NCBI GenBank assembly: GCA_950097015.1
Contig: CATNEN010000003.1
Span: 2,185,501-2,249,500, forward strand
Direction of reading: 5' to 3'
Source: Macrostomum hystrix
Taxonomy: Eukaryota > Platyhelminthes > Macrostomidae
DNA: 64,000 nucleotides
In this document: positions 45,404 to 57,107 of the stretch, in pieces
How the letters are laid out: each line of letters begins with the position of its first letter
Position numbering within the stretch: position 1 is the first letter of the stretch
Position numbers and translations under genes: made by a program
The notes under the pieces: model-generated
What the model was told of the DNA's origin: nothing
Seen by the model: the letters and a program-made list of their open reading frames with translations, nothing else
The model's database searches: none

Positions 45404-46464
45404 TCATCGTTCAGCATTTTCTGCCACATAAGATGGGTAACCGGCATATGATCTAGGCTGGCTGATTTGAGTGTCCATAGGTAAAACTGCCTCTCTTCCA
45501 AATAGTAAGAAATGAGGAGTAAAACCAGTGGTTTTGTTCACAATAGTGCGAACAGCAACTAGTGCAGCCGGGATCATTAAGTCCAAATTACTATGGTCTT
45601 TTTCTATTAGACAAGTGACAATGGATTTTATCTGTTTATTAAATCTTTCTACCAACCCAGTGCTCTGAGCATGATAAGGTGTGGTGAATTTATGTTTTAC
45701 ATTATAAAATTCACAGAAGGCTTTAAACTGCTTACTTGTAAAAGCTTTTCCATTGTCAGTGTGTATCCAGTGGCACTGGCCATACTCGGCAAAAAAAATT
45801 TTCTTGCAAGATCTTAATCACAGTGTCCGACTTCTGGTTACGAACCGGAAAGGCAAAGGGGTACCTTGTTGTACTATCTACAACAGTGAGAACATATTTA
45901 TGTCCCCGTTTACTCTCCTTTGATAACGTCCGATAAAATCAAGATGCAAACGATGAAATGGCTCATTAATTGGGAAGGATTGTACTGGGGCCTGAATTGG
46001 GTGCCCCCTTTTACTTTCTAAACATGGGATGCATTCGGAAATATGAGCTTCCACTATATTTACAAGACCTGGTCTCCAAAATCGCTCTTTCACCCGCTGG
46101 ATAGTTTTATCCCGTCCTAAATGTCCGGCCAAGGGACTATCATGCAGGTCCTGGAGGACTGATTTGTCCAGAGACTTAGGTAGAACCTAAGTAGAGACTT
46201 AGGTAGTATTTTCCAACTATCATCTTATTGGATGATTAGCATTCCATTCTCCATCCTCATTGCTTCAATGAACTTACTCATCTGTTTTAATTCAGGGGTG
46301 GCATTTTTTGGCAATTGAAAATTACCATCCTCAACATTTTTCCACTTGATTAATAAACTAATCGTGGGATCCTGCTGCTGGGCGGTAACAATCTGCTCTC
46401 TCCTCAAGGGGCTAGGAAGAAAATCTGTTAGCAGCTTTTCGCATTTGCAATCCATTACTTGCAT
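45404..46464 (-). pseudogene. gypsy integrase, broken
   Basis: 46464-46225 is the linker before integrase. 46132-45878 carries the HHCC zinc finger (GHLGRDKT..., then CIPCLESKRG) and the start of the catalytic core (LHLDFIG). 45655-45404 carries the end of the core (VERFNKQIKS, TTGFTPHFLLFGRE). Stops and frameshifts separate the parts, for example near 45800 and 46190. Confidence 0.75.
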
Positions 46465-46524
46465 TGTCTCTTCATTCCCGATTTCCTCAGGTACTGTGCT
46501 CAGTAGCCGACTGCTTGAGTCAAT

Positions 46525-47788
46525 TTACAGTTCACTGGTAATTTTCTCCTCATTGGGATGATCAACCGATGGCTTACTCAAGCCACTTGCACTGTCATTG
46601 ACTTTAACCTTTTGTTCTGATTCTATTATTGCATGGCAACTTCCCAATAAGGGATCGATCACTGATTTGACTTCGGAGACTTCGGCTGGCCTTCTTGATA
46701 AACTGTCGGCATTTTGGTTTTTGGCACCGCTTCGGTGTTCTATTTTGAACGTGAATTCATTTAGGCGCTCAACCCACCGTCCGAGAATGCCTGTAGCTTC
46801 AGTCTGCCTTAACAACCATATGATCGCCTTGTGATCTGTTCTAGCTAAAAATTTCTTTTCTAATAGGTAGAAACGGAAATGTTTCATAGAGTCTACTAAG
46901 GCTAGGAGTTCCTTCCTTGTTATGGGATAACGCTTCTCTAATTCCTCCATAGCTCTGCTGAAATAAGCTATCGGCCTTTCCTCTCCATCTGATTGTATCT
47001 GGCTTGGAACGGCGCCAATGCGATCATCGCTGGCATCAGTATCCAAAACCATTTTCACTTTCTCATCATCGATGAATTCAGGGTACGCCAATACTTCGGT
47101 TTACATCATCCGACATTTCAGCGACTCGAATGCTTGATCATGCACTTGGCTCCACTTTTCTTGGAAAATCTGAATTCCTTTTTTAGTTAACTGGAAGAGT
47201 GGATGGGCAGCTTCGGCGTAATTTTTATGAACCTGCTGTAATAGTTACATAACCCAAGGAAGCTCCTTAGCTCTTTCACATCCTTAGGCATCGGCCATGT
47301 CTTGATCGCTTCAATCTTTTCCTCATCCGTCCGAATGCCCTCAGTGCCTATTACGTGACCTAGATACTTTAGTTCACGGTGAAACAGGTTGGACTTTTTG
47401 GACGCAATTTCAGACCTGCGGTAATTAACCGTTGGAACACTTCCTTTAGGTGACAAAGGTGATCTTCGAAATTCCTCGAATAAGTGACTATGTCATTGAT
47501 GTACGACATAGCAAACTTGTGCTGAATCCCTAGGAGAACCAGATTCATGAGTCTCTGGAATGTCCCAGGTGCATTCGATAGGCCTTGCGCCATGACCTCA
47601 TATTCAAATTGCCCTCGAGTTAGGGTAGAGAAAGCGGTCATATGTTTGTGTTCCTCTTTTATGGGAACCTGCCAATAGCCTGAGTTGAGATCAAGGCTGC
47701 TAAAGTATTTACTGCCTGCCAAATAGAAAAATGTCTGGTGGATGTTAGGAAGCGGATAAGGGACGTAATTCACTCTGGCGTTTAGCAC
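46525..47788 (-). pseudogene. gypsy reverse transcriptase-RNase H, broken
   Basis: 47788-47369 has the RT blocks FSSLDLNSGYWQ and FEYEVMAQGLSNAPGTFQRL, but the active-site motif reads YINDI where YxDD is expected, so one catalytic Asp is lost. 47456-47187 continues with [10 protein letters not shown]..., then [15 protein letters not shown]. 47091-46525 is the RNase H with VLDTDASDDRIGAV, TDHKAIIWLL and SGAKNQNADSLSR. Frames are shifted between the pieces. Confidence 0.82.
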
Positions 47789-47789
47789 T

Positions 47790-48720
47790 CTAAAGTCTAA
47801 CCTCTACTGAATTGTTATTTACAATTTCAACAATGGCGGAGCCTTCGCGCATGGTTACTAAAGCGGGCACCATTTCTAGGACCCATTCATTGGCCCTAAC
47901 GCCTTCACCAATCATATGGATGGTCATTGGTGTGCCAAAATTGCATTCTGCATTCTTAGCCAATCTCACTGGAATTCGGAGTGCACTGTTTGCAGGAATT
48001 ACTGACTTCTCCTGGGTGTATGCTCGGCATACACTCACAGGTAAGTGAGTGAACTGCATTGGGATGCTAGCTCCTCCATTCCGAATCAACATGCCTTTGG
48101 CGAGACTGATACTTTCAGTGTCCTGAAAAGAATTCCATACCTAAAATGTTATCACTTTCATGGCTACACAAGAGGAATTCAACTTCTACTTTAATATCTC
48201 CAAATCTAACTGAGATACTACTTTCACCTTCTAGCTGCACTCTTGATCCATCGAAGGTTGACACTCGTTTGTCTGTTCTTTTGATTTGATCAGGACTAAT
48301 CAATTTCGACCACACTGTCTTGCTTAGAAAACTGTTTCTAGCTCCTGTATCTATGATGATGTTAATCTCCTGCTTTTTAATTTTTCCTACAACTACAGCT
48401 TCAAATCCTTCTGGTTTGAACTTAGAATTAGACACAAAAATTTTTAATTTGGCCTCACATGTCCTTGAAGACTTCTTTCCAGAGGCCGCTGCTGCTGATC
48501 TAGTAGCTGGCTCCTCGGCTAGTGGATGATCGGATTCGCTGAGTGCTGACACATGGTGAACTGACGCAACGGAAACTGACGCAATGGCTGCTGACGCATG
48601 GTGAACTGACGCAATGGGTGCTGAGGCATGGTGAACTGACGCAACGGAAACTGACGCAATGGGTGCTGACGCATGGTGAACTGACGCAATGGGTGCTGAC
48701 GCATACCGTGCCTTGTGCAA
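47790..48720 (-). pseudogene. gypsy aspartic protease and linker
   Basis: 48720-48115 holds a Ser/Ala/His-rich repeat segment followed by the protease core: INIIIDTGARNSFLS with the DTGA active site, and ILGMEF near the end. 48092-47790 follows as linker to RT. Confidence 0.7.
48540..48715. repeat. 18/36-bp minisatellite within gypsy
   Basis: GCTGACGCATGGTGAACTGA repeats with variants about every 36 bp (half units of 18 bp). Being a multiple of three it keeps the frame open (HHASAPIASV units). Confidence 0.85.
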
Positions 48721-48833
48721 TTTCGACGAGTAGAAACTCTGAGACTTTATCGGACACCAATAGTTCTGGGAGGCCTGAGCTTCGCATTAAAACATACTGG
48801 AGGGGCGTGGCCTCGATCGACGTCCCTCGATAG

Positions 48834-50678
48834 TTAGTTTCCCTGGTATCGGTGATACGCCTGTGACTGATTTGGCCGTGGGCTATTACAATATTTTGCA
48901 ATATGGCCCACCTTGTGGCAGTTGAAACAGGTTGGCGAAGGCATCGACTGTTGCGGCATGAGCGGCTGCGGTGTTTGCTTTTGCTTCTCTGCCTTCTTCT
49001 TTTCCTCGATGAGGGTTTCAATCAGCTTTTTCTTCTGGCTGATTTCAGCCTTCTGTTTTTCAATTAGATCTTCCATCTTGCTCTGTTGCTCTTCTCTTGA
49101 TTCGTCTTTCATCACTCGCACACCATTCTTGTGTGACATGTGCCATGCGGCTTCGATCCTTCTTAACATGCGCCTAGCCTCTTGCAGGCTGGCTGGTTGG
49201 GCGAATATTACTTTCTCCCTAGTGTCTGAGGGAATCCTTACTCCCTTTGTTGTACCGGTCGTCCTGCTAACAATGCGGGATCCGGCGAACTCCAATATGA
49301 AGTCCAAGAATACTAGGTAGTGTAGTAGTAGCGCTGCCACCAGGGCGTCAGGACTTCTGCCTTCGGTGAGGTGAAGGATCCTTGGCCCGAAAGAGATAAA
49401 GTCACGAAGTCTTGAGAAGCGCACACCGTGCAGATTTTCAGTCGCAGTCAAAGGCTGTCAGTGTCCTGCGTAGCTCGGGTGGTTGGGGGAAGGCTAAGTT
49501 AGTTTCGGGACTTAGCCAGAACTGAGCTTGCGAGCAGTCACACGCAGAGACTGAAGTGGGAAACTTAGACACTCGATGGCACTGACAAGAGAGACTGAAA
49601 TAAGTCAGAGAAAACGTTAATGACAGGAAGCGGAAAGGTTGAGGGCCAGAAGAGCGGGGAGCTTTCTTTTATAGGCAGGGGCCTCCCATAGGGTCAGTGC
49701 AGAGTTAGAAAACACGTGATGGAATCACGTGGTTTCTAAAAATAGCAACTGACGTCAGTGGCGCCAGAAACGTCACTCCTACGTAGGTTCCTGTCCCATA
49801 ATCAAAGCCCCAAGTGCAGTAAACATGTTTACTTGCACTTTAAAAGACAAAGAGAGAGGCCAGTCACATGAGGAGAATCACGTGCTGACTGAGTGCAGAC
49901 AACCACACACAAAGAAAAAGGACAAGGGACAACAAAGCCAGCGCGGGACAAAGAGGTGATGACTCATCCCTGGGGGGAAGAGAGAGCACACTCAAAGTAC
50001 AGGCGCGGCCGGGGAAGGGAGGGGCAGAGAGGGACAGACCAGACAACGCCAGAGAGGGCGGGCCGGGCAGCCACTCAATGCAAGTAAAAGGGGACACCTA
50101 AGCTACCTTGCAGGTGGGGCTACTGACAGCTAGTGAGACACCAATAGGCCCCTAAGCAGTGGCTCACTACACCTTAATGAATTGTTCCACCACTTCCTCT
50201 TCGCGTTGCTCCGCATTCATATTTGGGAAAGCCCTTGCTGTTAACTCAATTAATGCAGCAGCAAAAGAGTCCGTTCATTCCGGACCTGAAATCGGCCCCG
50301 AAATTCCTCTCTAAATTCTGCTGAGCTGCCAAGTCGTCCGAACCTTTCTATTAATCTGTCCTTGAATTCCTCATAGGTTAGATCTGGTAAATTAAGGCGC
50401 TGTACTGCTGCAAACGCCGTGGCTAAATCTAAGTTGGCATTCTTTCGATGTTCATCCTGTTCAATACCTTCAGTGTCGTATCTTTGGTCAAATGCTGTGA
50501 GCCAAATACGAATGTCTTGGCTCGGGGTATACTTTTGGATCTTTACATGCCTCATTGGGCCCAGCTCCAATCTATTCCTTAGTTCCTCGGCTAATAGCCC
50601 AATCGCATCATTAATGCCTGCTGCAATATCTGTTTGTGCGCTTTGACTGGATTTCAATCCTTTTACCGCTGCCACCAA
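48834..50678 (-). pseudogene. gypsy gag, interrupted by an insertion
   Basis: 50678-50250 is the N-terminal capsid part (IQKYTPSQDIRIWLTAFDQR, YEEFKDRLIERFG). The frame then shifts and goes on to EEEVVEQFIK at about 50172. 49240-48834 is the C-terminal part with PASLQEARRMLRRIEAAW, a Lys/Glu coiled coil and a CCHC knuckle CFNCHKVGHIAKYC. The roughly 0.9 kb between does not look like gag and is a candidate solo LTR. No ATG is seen at the 5' end. Confidence 0.7.
49456..50128. mobile_element. Candidate solo LTR in gypsy gag
   Basis: Begins TGTCAGT and ends ACTGACA (7-bp inverted, TG...CA), 673 bp. A TTTTATAG word at about 49668 and paired CACGTGATGGAATCACGTG are inside. No flanking 4-6-bp duplication is visible. 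An alternative pair (TGTAGT near 49323 and ACTACA near 50164) would give about 840 bp. The insertion is clear; its exact ends are not. Confidence 0.45.
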
Positions 50679-50690
50679 GTTGGGGGAGGC

Positions 50691-51585
50691 CTCTTTCTTT
50701 AATTTAAAATCTCTTTCTCAAATATATATGTATATGTATATGTATTGTATTCACCTACGCCAAATCAATATGATTTAAATGCACTGGTGCGAATTGCCTG
50801 AAAACAAATCTCTAGGTAGCGTATATTGACTGCGTCCGAGCGGCAAGACACTCCAATTATTATCCTCTAACCATTGGCAATCTGTTCAGTCCTTTAAGGC
50901 TCCCAATGGATAGAAATTTCCCAGTCTCCACGCACGTATAACACTCACTCTGGAATTTCCTTTCTTAATTTGGATTTTATCCCCTGTTTCAATCTGGTTA
51001 TTAAAAGTAGTATAGAAAAATATGAGACAAACGCGTTTTCCTTATGGTGAAATACATAGGCAGTACCGCATAGGAAAATGCCTATACATTTGGCTCAAAA
51101 CGCACCAAAAATTTTCTAAGTCTTAGCTCGCACGAGGAATTTTCTAAGTCAAACTCTATCTCTCTCTTCTCTCTCTCTGTCCTTGGCATGTTGTTTAAAA
51201 AAACCCAAGTCTAAACTAACTGCTCATTAAGTGTGCAGGTCATTCAAAGGCGCAGCAACTTTCTGAAACGGGCAAGTTGAATCAGTATCATTGCAAGTTG
51301 CCACTATCGAGAGTTAATGCACGTCGAATTATTATGATTGTTACACTAACTCGCCAAATCATTCAGTCACAAAATTTTGTTACTTTCTTATTGATCAGAT
51401 TCAGCACGAAGCTTTTCATTTTAACAGCAATTAGTCTTTAATTTCGCACATGCTAAAATATCACACATCTCTTCAAAACGTGCCCGCCATTTACTGATAG
51501 TATATATATATTTCAAGGATTATAAGACAAACTACAACTTTCAAGACAGAATCAGAAACTAATCTAATAAATCTACTCATTAGCA
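50691..51585. other. Probable 5' LTR region of gypsy and flank
   Basis: Follows the primer-binding site of the gypsy element on its 5' side, so it should hold the 5' LTR, but no matching 3' LTR was found to set its ends. (TA)n-rich at 50725-50745 and a TATATATATA word at about 51500. Confidence 0.4.
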
Positions 51586-51897
51586 ATGAATTCCATCAAC
51601 ATTCCTATTGTCGGGATAATGCGAAGCCAGCAGTCCATAATTCATCAGACAGAGATGACTAACCGCAAATGGATTCAACTTGTGAAGCTCCTAACTGAGC
51701 TAGAAAACTTTATTGATGAGAGCTGGCCTGAGGACACGGTATCTGCAACGAGAAAACGTGGCTACTGGCTCAAGTGCGTTACACGCAGTGCGGCTCGCCA
51801 AGTCAGATCATGGGCGTCAACACGACTAGCCTGGTGGCGTAGCCGACTGGAATTTCAAGTCGAAGCCTGGCAGAGTATTCAGCCACAGCATAATTAA
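51586..51897 (+). CDS. Small ORF, 103 aa, unknown
   Basis: An ATG ORF with a TATATATATA word about 85 bp upstream. The protein is Trp-rich in its C-terminal half (ESWPEDTVSATRKRGYWLK, ARQVRSWASTRLAWWRSRLE) with a preceding helix. Composition looks protein-like and not random, but no family is recognised and no splice sites were needed. Confidence 0.35.
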   Translation: MNSINIPIVGIMRSQQSIIHQTEMTNRKWIQLVKLLTELENFIDESWPEDTVSATRKRGYWLKCVTRSAARQVRSWASTRLAWWRSRLEFQVEAWQSIQPQHN

Positions 51898-51899
51898 GA

Positions 51900-52552
51900 A
51901 ATGACAAAAAGCAACATTTTTTGTTAATTTTGTATTAACTCGATAACTGATTTTTATCAAAAGTTTGTAAATATATTTCTGCTTTACCTCAATACAAAAA
52001 GTTTTCTTTCTACTCAAGTCATACTTGCACTAACAAAATATATTTTCGCTTTAGTCTGTTACAAAATAAAACATTTTTAAGTATGCAAAATCAATGATAA
52101 GCTATACTTTTAATCAAATGCTAGGCCTAAAGAAAGAATAAGAAGCTAAACCTAAGATAAAATTGTAGCACATTATCAGTACTCTCAAGACAGACCTACC
52201 TAAAAAGTTATCATTTGATAAGCTACTGTATTTCAACAGATCAGACGAATGTTAATGAAACTTAAACTTTTTACATTGTATACACTAAATGAAAAAATAA
52301 ATGACGCTTAAACAAAATGCTGAGATATAGAAATAATATGAAACTAAGTAAAATCTACTACTTATATTACACATCAATAATTCATTGAAAATCAATGTGA
52401 TACCTATTAATAAAAATAACTAGCGCTTTATTTAAATGCAAATGTATACACACACACACACACACTCACATACATCAGTTAAAGTAATGATCAGAATGAT
52501 CTTATAGACACTATAAAAAAATATTTTTACACTCGACAAAATTCCTCAAAGT
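51900..52552. other. AT-rich stretch with a CA microsatellite
   Basis: Contains (CA)n at about 52450-52472. Several AATAAA words on both strands could serve the ORF at 51.6 kb or the gene at 52.6 kb. Confidence 0.4.
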
Positions 52553-52933
52553 CTAGACAAGGGTTGCATCAGACTCTTCAGTGGTGCTCATTATTAGGAT
52601 GGGTTTTGGCGTTGACATAGCTACTTGAAGTGGCGTCATTGAAATTGAATGTGCCTGCTCATTGTTTACCTCTAGAGTCGAACAGTTGGTTCTAAAAGTG
52701 AAATATGTGGTATTATTTAATCTAAGGAGTTTATTAGTCGATTTGTACAGAAGAAGTATTTATTTAATCAATACTTACATAGCTCCAGCTTGACCTTCTT
52801 CTGAAATACAGGTTGAAGCATTACATCTAACACGACGAATCATGATTACAATTGAACCTAAAGTTAGTAAACTTATAGCTATCATCAAAAAGATAATTGC
52901 AAGCTTGATAGAGTCAAGCGATCCTCCACTATA
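52553..52933 (-). CDS. 3' exons of a single-pass membrane protein gene
   Basis: Two exons, 52933-52779 and 52691-52553, with donor AT|GTAAGTATT and acceptor CACTTTTAG|AAC, keep one frame to a TAG. Exon a encodes SGGSLDS, then a hydrophobic stretch of about 23 residues (LAIIFLMIAISLLTLGSIVI) with MIRR after it, then a Cys-containing segment. Exon b encodes a Ser/Thr-rich tail ending ESDATLV. The positive residues after the helix predict a cytoplasmic C-terminus. The ectodomain exons are not visible upstream, where transposon-like sequence (52935-53170) begins. They may lie beyond the minisatellites, or this is a truncated gene. Confidence 0.5.
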
Positions 52934-52934
52934 C

Positions 52935-53557
52935 TAAAAATGAAATGGTTGGTTGGTTGCTTGCTTGAAATTGATTTACTCCCGAACGGCTCAACCGATT
53001 TCCACCATTTCTTCACCAAAAGATGCCAAATATGGGGACAATTATACATGTATTTTTATTAAGCTTAATTCCATTGCCAAGGGGATTAAATATTCGAAAA
53101 ACATGATTTTTTCAAAGGTCAAACCATCTTGGCCTATTTAGAATTTCACTCACTGCCACTGAATTGAAATTGCATCGTCAAATTGCGCAACAACACCTAG
53201 CTGATTGAATTTAAAGCCTGCACTCTGGAGACAAATTAGAAATAAATGTACACAACCAACCGCGAGACTGAGTGTACTCTATTTTCTTACTTCATTGTAC
53301 AAAGCCAGAACTTTGAGAATTCATTTTATAAGGCTGATTTCTGCACCCACTAACCAACAGTCGGAATAGCCGATGTGTAGGCACTAGGAATAGGTTAGGC
53401 TAGGCTAGGCGAAGTGTCCCTGGTTCGACTATGCACTGGGTCAAATCATTTAAACGAATTGTCAGTCAGTAGTGATGGATGCGAAGCGATAAATTTTTAT
53501 TTAATTTTGAAAAAAGGGGGAACTTTTAATTCACTTTTGCATAGCAAAACCACTGTC
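52935..53557. other. Transposon-like non-coding stretch
   Basis: Includes the phrase CTCCCGAACGGCTCAACCGA near 52979, a type of sequence I associate with widespread non-autonomous elements in invertebrates, and a TAGGCTAGGC run near 53395. No coding region. Confidence 0.35.
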
Positions 53558-54750
53558 TGAATTATGGCTAAACCAGCGTCTGAATCATGGCTAAACCAGA
53601 GTCTGAATCATGGCTAAACCAGAGTCTGAATCATGGCTAAACAAGCGTCTGAATCATGGCTAAACCAGAGTCTGAATCGTGGCTAAACCAGAGTTTGAAT
53701 CATGGCTAAACCAGAATTCGAATCATGGCTAAACCAGCGTCTGAATCATGGCTAAACCAGCGTCTGAATCATGGCTAAACCAGCGTCTGAATCATGGCTA
53801 AAACAGAGTTTGAATCATGGCTAAACCAGCGTCTGAATCATGGCTAAACCAGTGTCTGAATCATGGCTAAACCAGCGTCTGAATCATGGCTAAAACAGAG
53901 TTTGAATCATGGCAAAACCAGAGTTTTAATCATGGCTAAACCAGAGTTTGAATCATGGCTAAACCAGCGTCTGAATCATGGCTAAACCAGCGTCTGAATC
54001 ATGGCTAAAACAGAGTTTGAATCATGGCTAAACCAGCGTCTGAATCATGGCTAAACCAGCGTCTGAATCATGGCTAAACCAGCGTCTGAATCATGGCTAA
54101 AACAGAGTTTGAATCATGGCAAAACCAGAGTTTTAATCATGGCTAAACCAGAGTTTGAATCATGGCTAAACCAGCGTCTGAATCATGGCTAAACCAGAGT
54201 TTGAATCATGGCTAAACCAGAGTTTGAATCATGGCTAAACCAGAGTTTGAATCATGGCTAAACAAGAGTTTGAATCATGGCTAAACCAGAGTTTGAATCA
54301 TGGCTAAACCAGAGTTTGAATCATGGCTAAACCAGAATTTCAATCCTGGCCAACCAGAGTTTGAATCATGGCTAAACCAGAGTTTGAATCATGGCTAAAC
54401 CAGAGTTTGAATCATGGCTAAACCAGAATTTCAATCCTGGCCAACCAGAGTTTGAATCATGGCTAAACCAGAGTTTGAATCATGGCAAAACCAGAGTTTT
54501 AATCATGGCTAAACCAGAGTTTGAATCATGGCTAAACCAGAGTTTGAATCATGGCTAAACCAGAATTTCAATCCTGGCCAACCAGAGTTTGAATCATGGC
54601 TAAACCAGAGTTTGAATCATGGCAAAACCAGTGTTTGAATCATGGCTAAACCAGAGTTTGAATCATGGCTAAACCAGAGTTTGAATCATGGCTAAACCAG
54701 TGTTTGTATCATGGCTAAACCAGAGTTTGAATCATGGCTAAACCTGAGCT
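53558..54750. repeat. 23-bp minisatellite, ~52 copies
   Basis: Unit ATGGCTAAACCAGAGTTTGAATC (23 bp; also AGCGTCTGA variants). Variants occur in ordered blocks: the run of AGCGTCTGA units followed by AACAGAGTTTG and AAAACCAGAGTTTTAA units appears twice (53740-53950 and 53970-54165), and the AATTTCAATCCTGGCC unit recurs at about 54335, 54430 and 54565. This shows higher-order amplification. Confidence 0.93.
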
Positions 54751-54814
54751 ACGCTGGTATGTTGTTCTTATCAATTTTCTACAAAAGCAGCTAATATAAA
54801 AATTCAACTGGTGA

Positions 54815-56510
54815 ACATTGTCAGCTGGGGAGTCATCATCAAATAGGGGATCATGGTAAACTGGGGGATTATTGTCAACTGGAGGATCATTGTCAACTGG
54901 AGGATCATTGTCAACTGGGGGATAATTGTCAACTGGGGAATCATGGTAAACTGGGGGATCATTGTCAACTGGAGGTTCATTATCATCTGGGGGATCACTG
55001 TAAACTGGGGGATCATTGTCAACTGTGGGATCATTGTCAACTGGGGGATCATTGTAAACTGGGGAATTATTGTCAACTGGGTGATCATCATCAACTGGGG
55101 GATCATTGTCAACTGGGGGAACTTTGTCAACTGGGGATCTTCATCAATGGGGAGTCATCATCAATTGGGGGATCATTGTCAACTGGGGGAACATTGTCAA
55201 CTGGGGATCTTCATCAATGGGGAGTCATCATCAACTGGGGGATCATTGTCAACTGGGTGATCATCATCAATTGGGGGATCATTGTCAACTGGGGAATCGT
55301 TGTCGACTGGTGGATCATTGTCAACTGGGGGATCATCATCAACTGGGGGATCATTGTCAACTGGGGATCATCATCAACTGGGGGATTATTGTCAACTGGG
55401 GAACATTGTCAACTGGGGGATCATTGTCAACTGGGGAATCATTGTCGACTGGGGGATCATTGTCAACTGGGGGATCATTATCAACTAGGGGAATCATTGT
55501 CAACTGGGGGATCATTGTCAACTGGGGATCATTGTCAACTGTGGGATCATTGTCAACTGGGGGATCATTGTCAACTGGGTGATCATCATCAACTGGGGGA
55601 TCATCATCAACTGGGGGATCATTGTCAACTGGGGAACATTGTCAACTGGGGGATCATTGTCAACTGTGGGATCATTGTCAACTGGGGGATCATTGTCAAC
55701 TGGGGGATCATTGTCAACTGGGGGATCATTGTCAACTGGGGGATCATTGTCAACTGGGGGATCATTGTAAACTGAAGAATTATTGTCAACTGGGTGATCA
55801 TCATCAACTGGGGGATCATTGTCAACTCGGGGAACATTGTCAACTGGAGATCTTCATCAATGGGGAGTCATCATCAACTGGGGGATCATTGTCAACTGGG
55901 TGATTATCATCAATTGGGGGATCATTGTCAACTGGGGAATCATTGTCGACTGGTGGATCATTGTCAACTGGGGGATCATTGTCAACTGGGGAATCATTGT
56001 CGACTGGGGGATCATTGTCAACTGGGGGATCATTATCAACTAGGGGAATCATTGTCAACTGGGGAATCATCATCAAATAGGGGATCATGTTAAACTGGGG
56101 GATCATTGTCAACTGGGGGATCATTGTCAACTGGGTGATCATTGTCGACTGGGGGATCATTGTCAACTGGGGAATCATTATCAACTAGGGGAATCATTGT
56201 CAACTGGGGGATCATTGTCAACTGGGGGATCATTGTCAACTGGGGGATCATCATCAACTGGGGGATCATTGTAAACTGGGGAATTATTGTCAACTGGGTG
56301 ATCATCATCAACTGGGGGATCATTGTCAACTGGGGGAACATTGTCAACTGGGGGATCATTGTTAACCGTGGGATCATTGTCAACTGGGGGATCATTGTCA
56401 ACTGGGGGATCATTGTCAACTGGGGGATCATTGTCAACTGGGGGATCATCATCAACTGGGAGATCATCATCAACGGGGGGATCATTGTCAACTGGGGGTT
56501 CATTGTAGCT
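54815..56510. repeat. 18-bp minisatellite, ~90 copies
   Basis: Unit GGGGGATCATTGTCAACT with frequent 17-bp (one G fewer) and CATCATCAACT variants. Blocks such as GGGGATCTTCATCAATGGGG recur at 55133, 55205 and 55850, evidence of segmental duplication within the array. Because 18 is a multiple of three, long ORFs exist on both strands, but length variants shift frames, so coding is unlikely. Confidence 0.93.
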
Positions 56511-56880
56511 TTAAACAGCTGTAAATTCAGCTGCTAAAAAGTATATACTAGACGAATTAAAAGTATTTCTGCTCCGCGAAGGGGGGCAAAACTTGCTAGT
56601 TGCTCCACTAAAACTAAAGCTTGCTCCACTAAAGTAAGCTTTGTGCTTGAGATGACATTTTGCTAAATTATCTAAAATTATACCGAAACAACGCTCGTAA
56701 TATCTTAAGCTAGCTATATATGTCTAAAGCCTATCTGTTTACTATAAACGTACCGACCGAAAACTGAAATCGAAAAAACTCGTATAATTAAAAATTATGT
56801 TTTCGACTAGTATATCAAACATTTATCGTCAACAACAATATGTTTAATCAGTATGCTTTAGTTCATTTAAAAAATTATTT
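56511..56880. other. Flank between minisatellite and LTR element
   Basis: AT-rich DNA, no gene. The last four bases ATTT (56877-56880) are one half of the target duplication of the outer LTR element. Confidence 0.5.
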
Positions 56881-57107
56881 TGTAGCCGCAACGATTTAAA
56901 TTTTATTTTTTCGAATTATCTTACTACGAAAGTATTTATTGGTTATATCAGCGCAACGCTCGCCCGCGACGCACACGAAAAAGACGCGAATATGACTTTA
57001 AAATATAAAGGGATTAACATACATTATAACAAAGATTATAACTAGATAAATACATTACTTAAATAAACCAGCGCACTATTTTGAGGGAAAGGGACAATAA
57101 TGTTACA
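56881..57107 (-). repeat. 3' LTR of outer element (227 bp)
   Basis: Same sequence as 62458-62689 apart from a few substitutions and a missing 5-bp ACTCG near 56930. Confidence 0.85.

Larger units (their letters stand above)
44960..50690 (-). mobile_element. Ty3/gypsy-type retroelement, decayed
   Basis: Minus-strand order is gag (50678-48834, interrupted), protease (48720-48115), RT (47788-47187), RNase H (47091-46525), integrase (46464-45404) and an integrase C-terminal tail (45313-44960), which is the Ty3/gypsy order. The primer-binding-site-like TGGTGGCAGCGG lies at 50677-50666 and has a near-identical counterpart in the LTR element at 57.6-62.0 kb. Frames are broken between every domain, and the RT active site is altered. 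LTRs could not be delimited on either side. Confidence 0.8.

Noticed and set aside
54815-56510. Many long ORFs on both strands (up to 199 aa)
   Set aside because: They are translations of the 18-bp repeat, switch frame where a unit lacks one G, and have no start context or domain.
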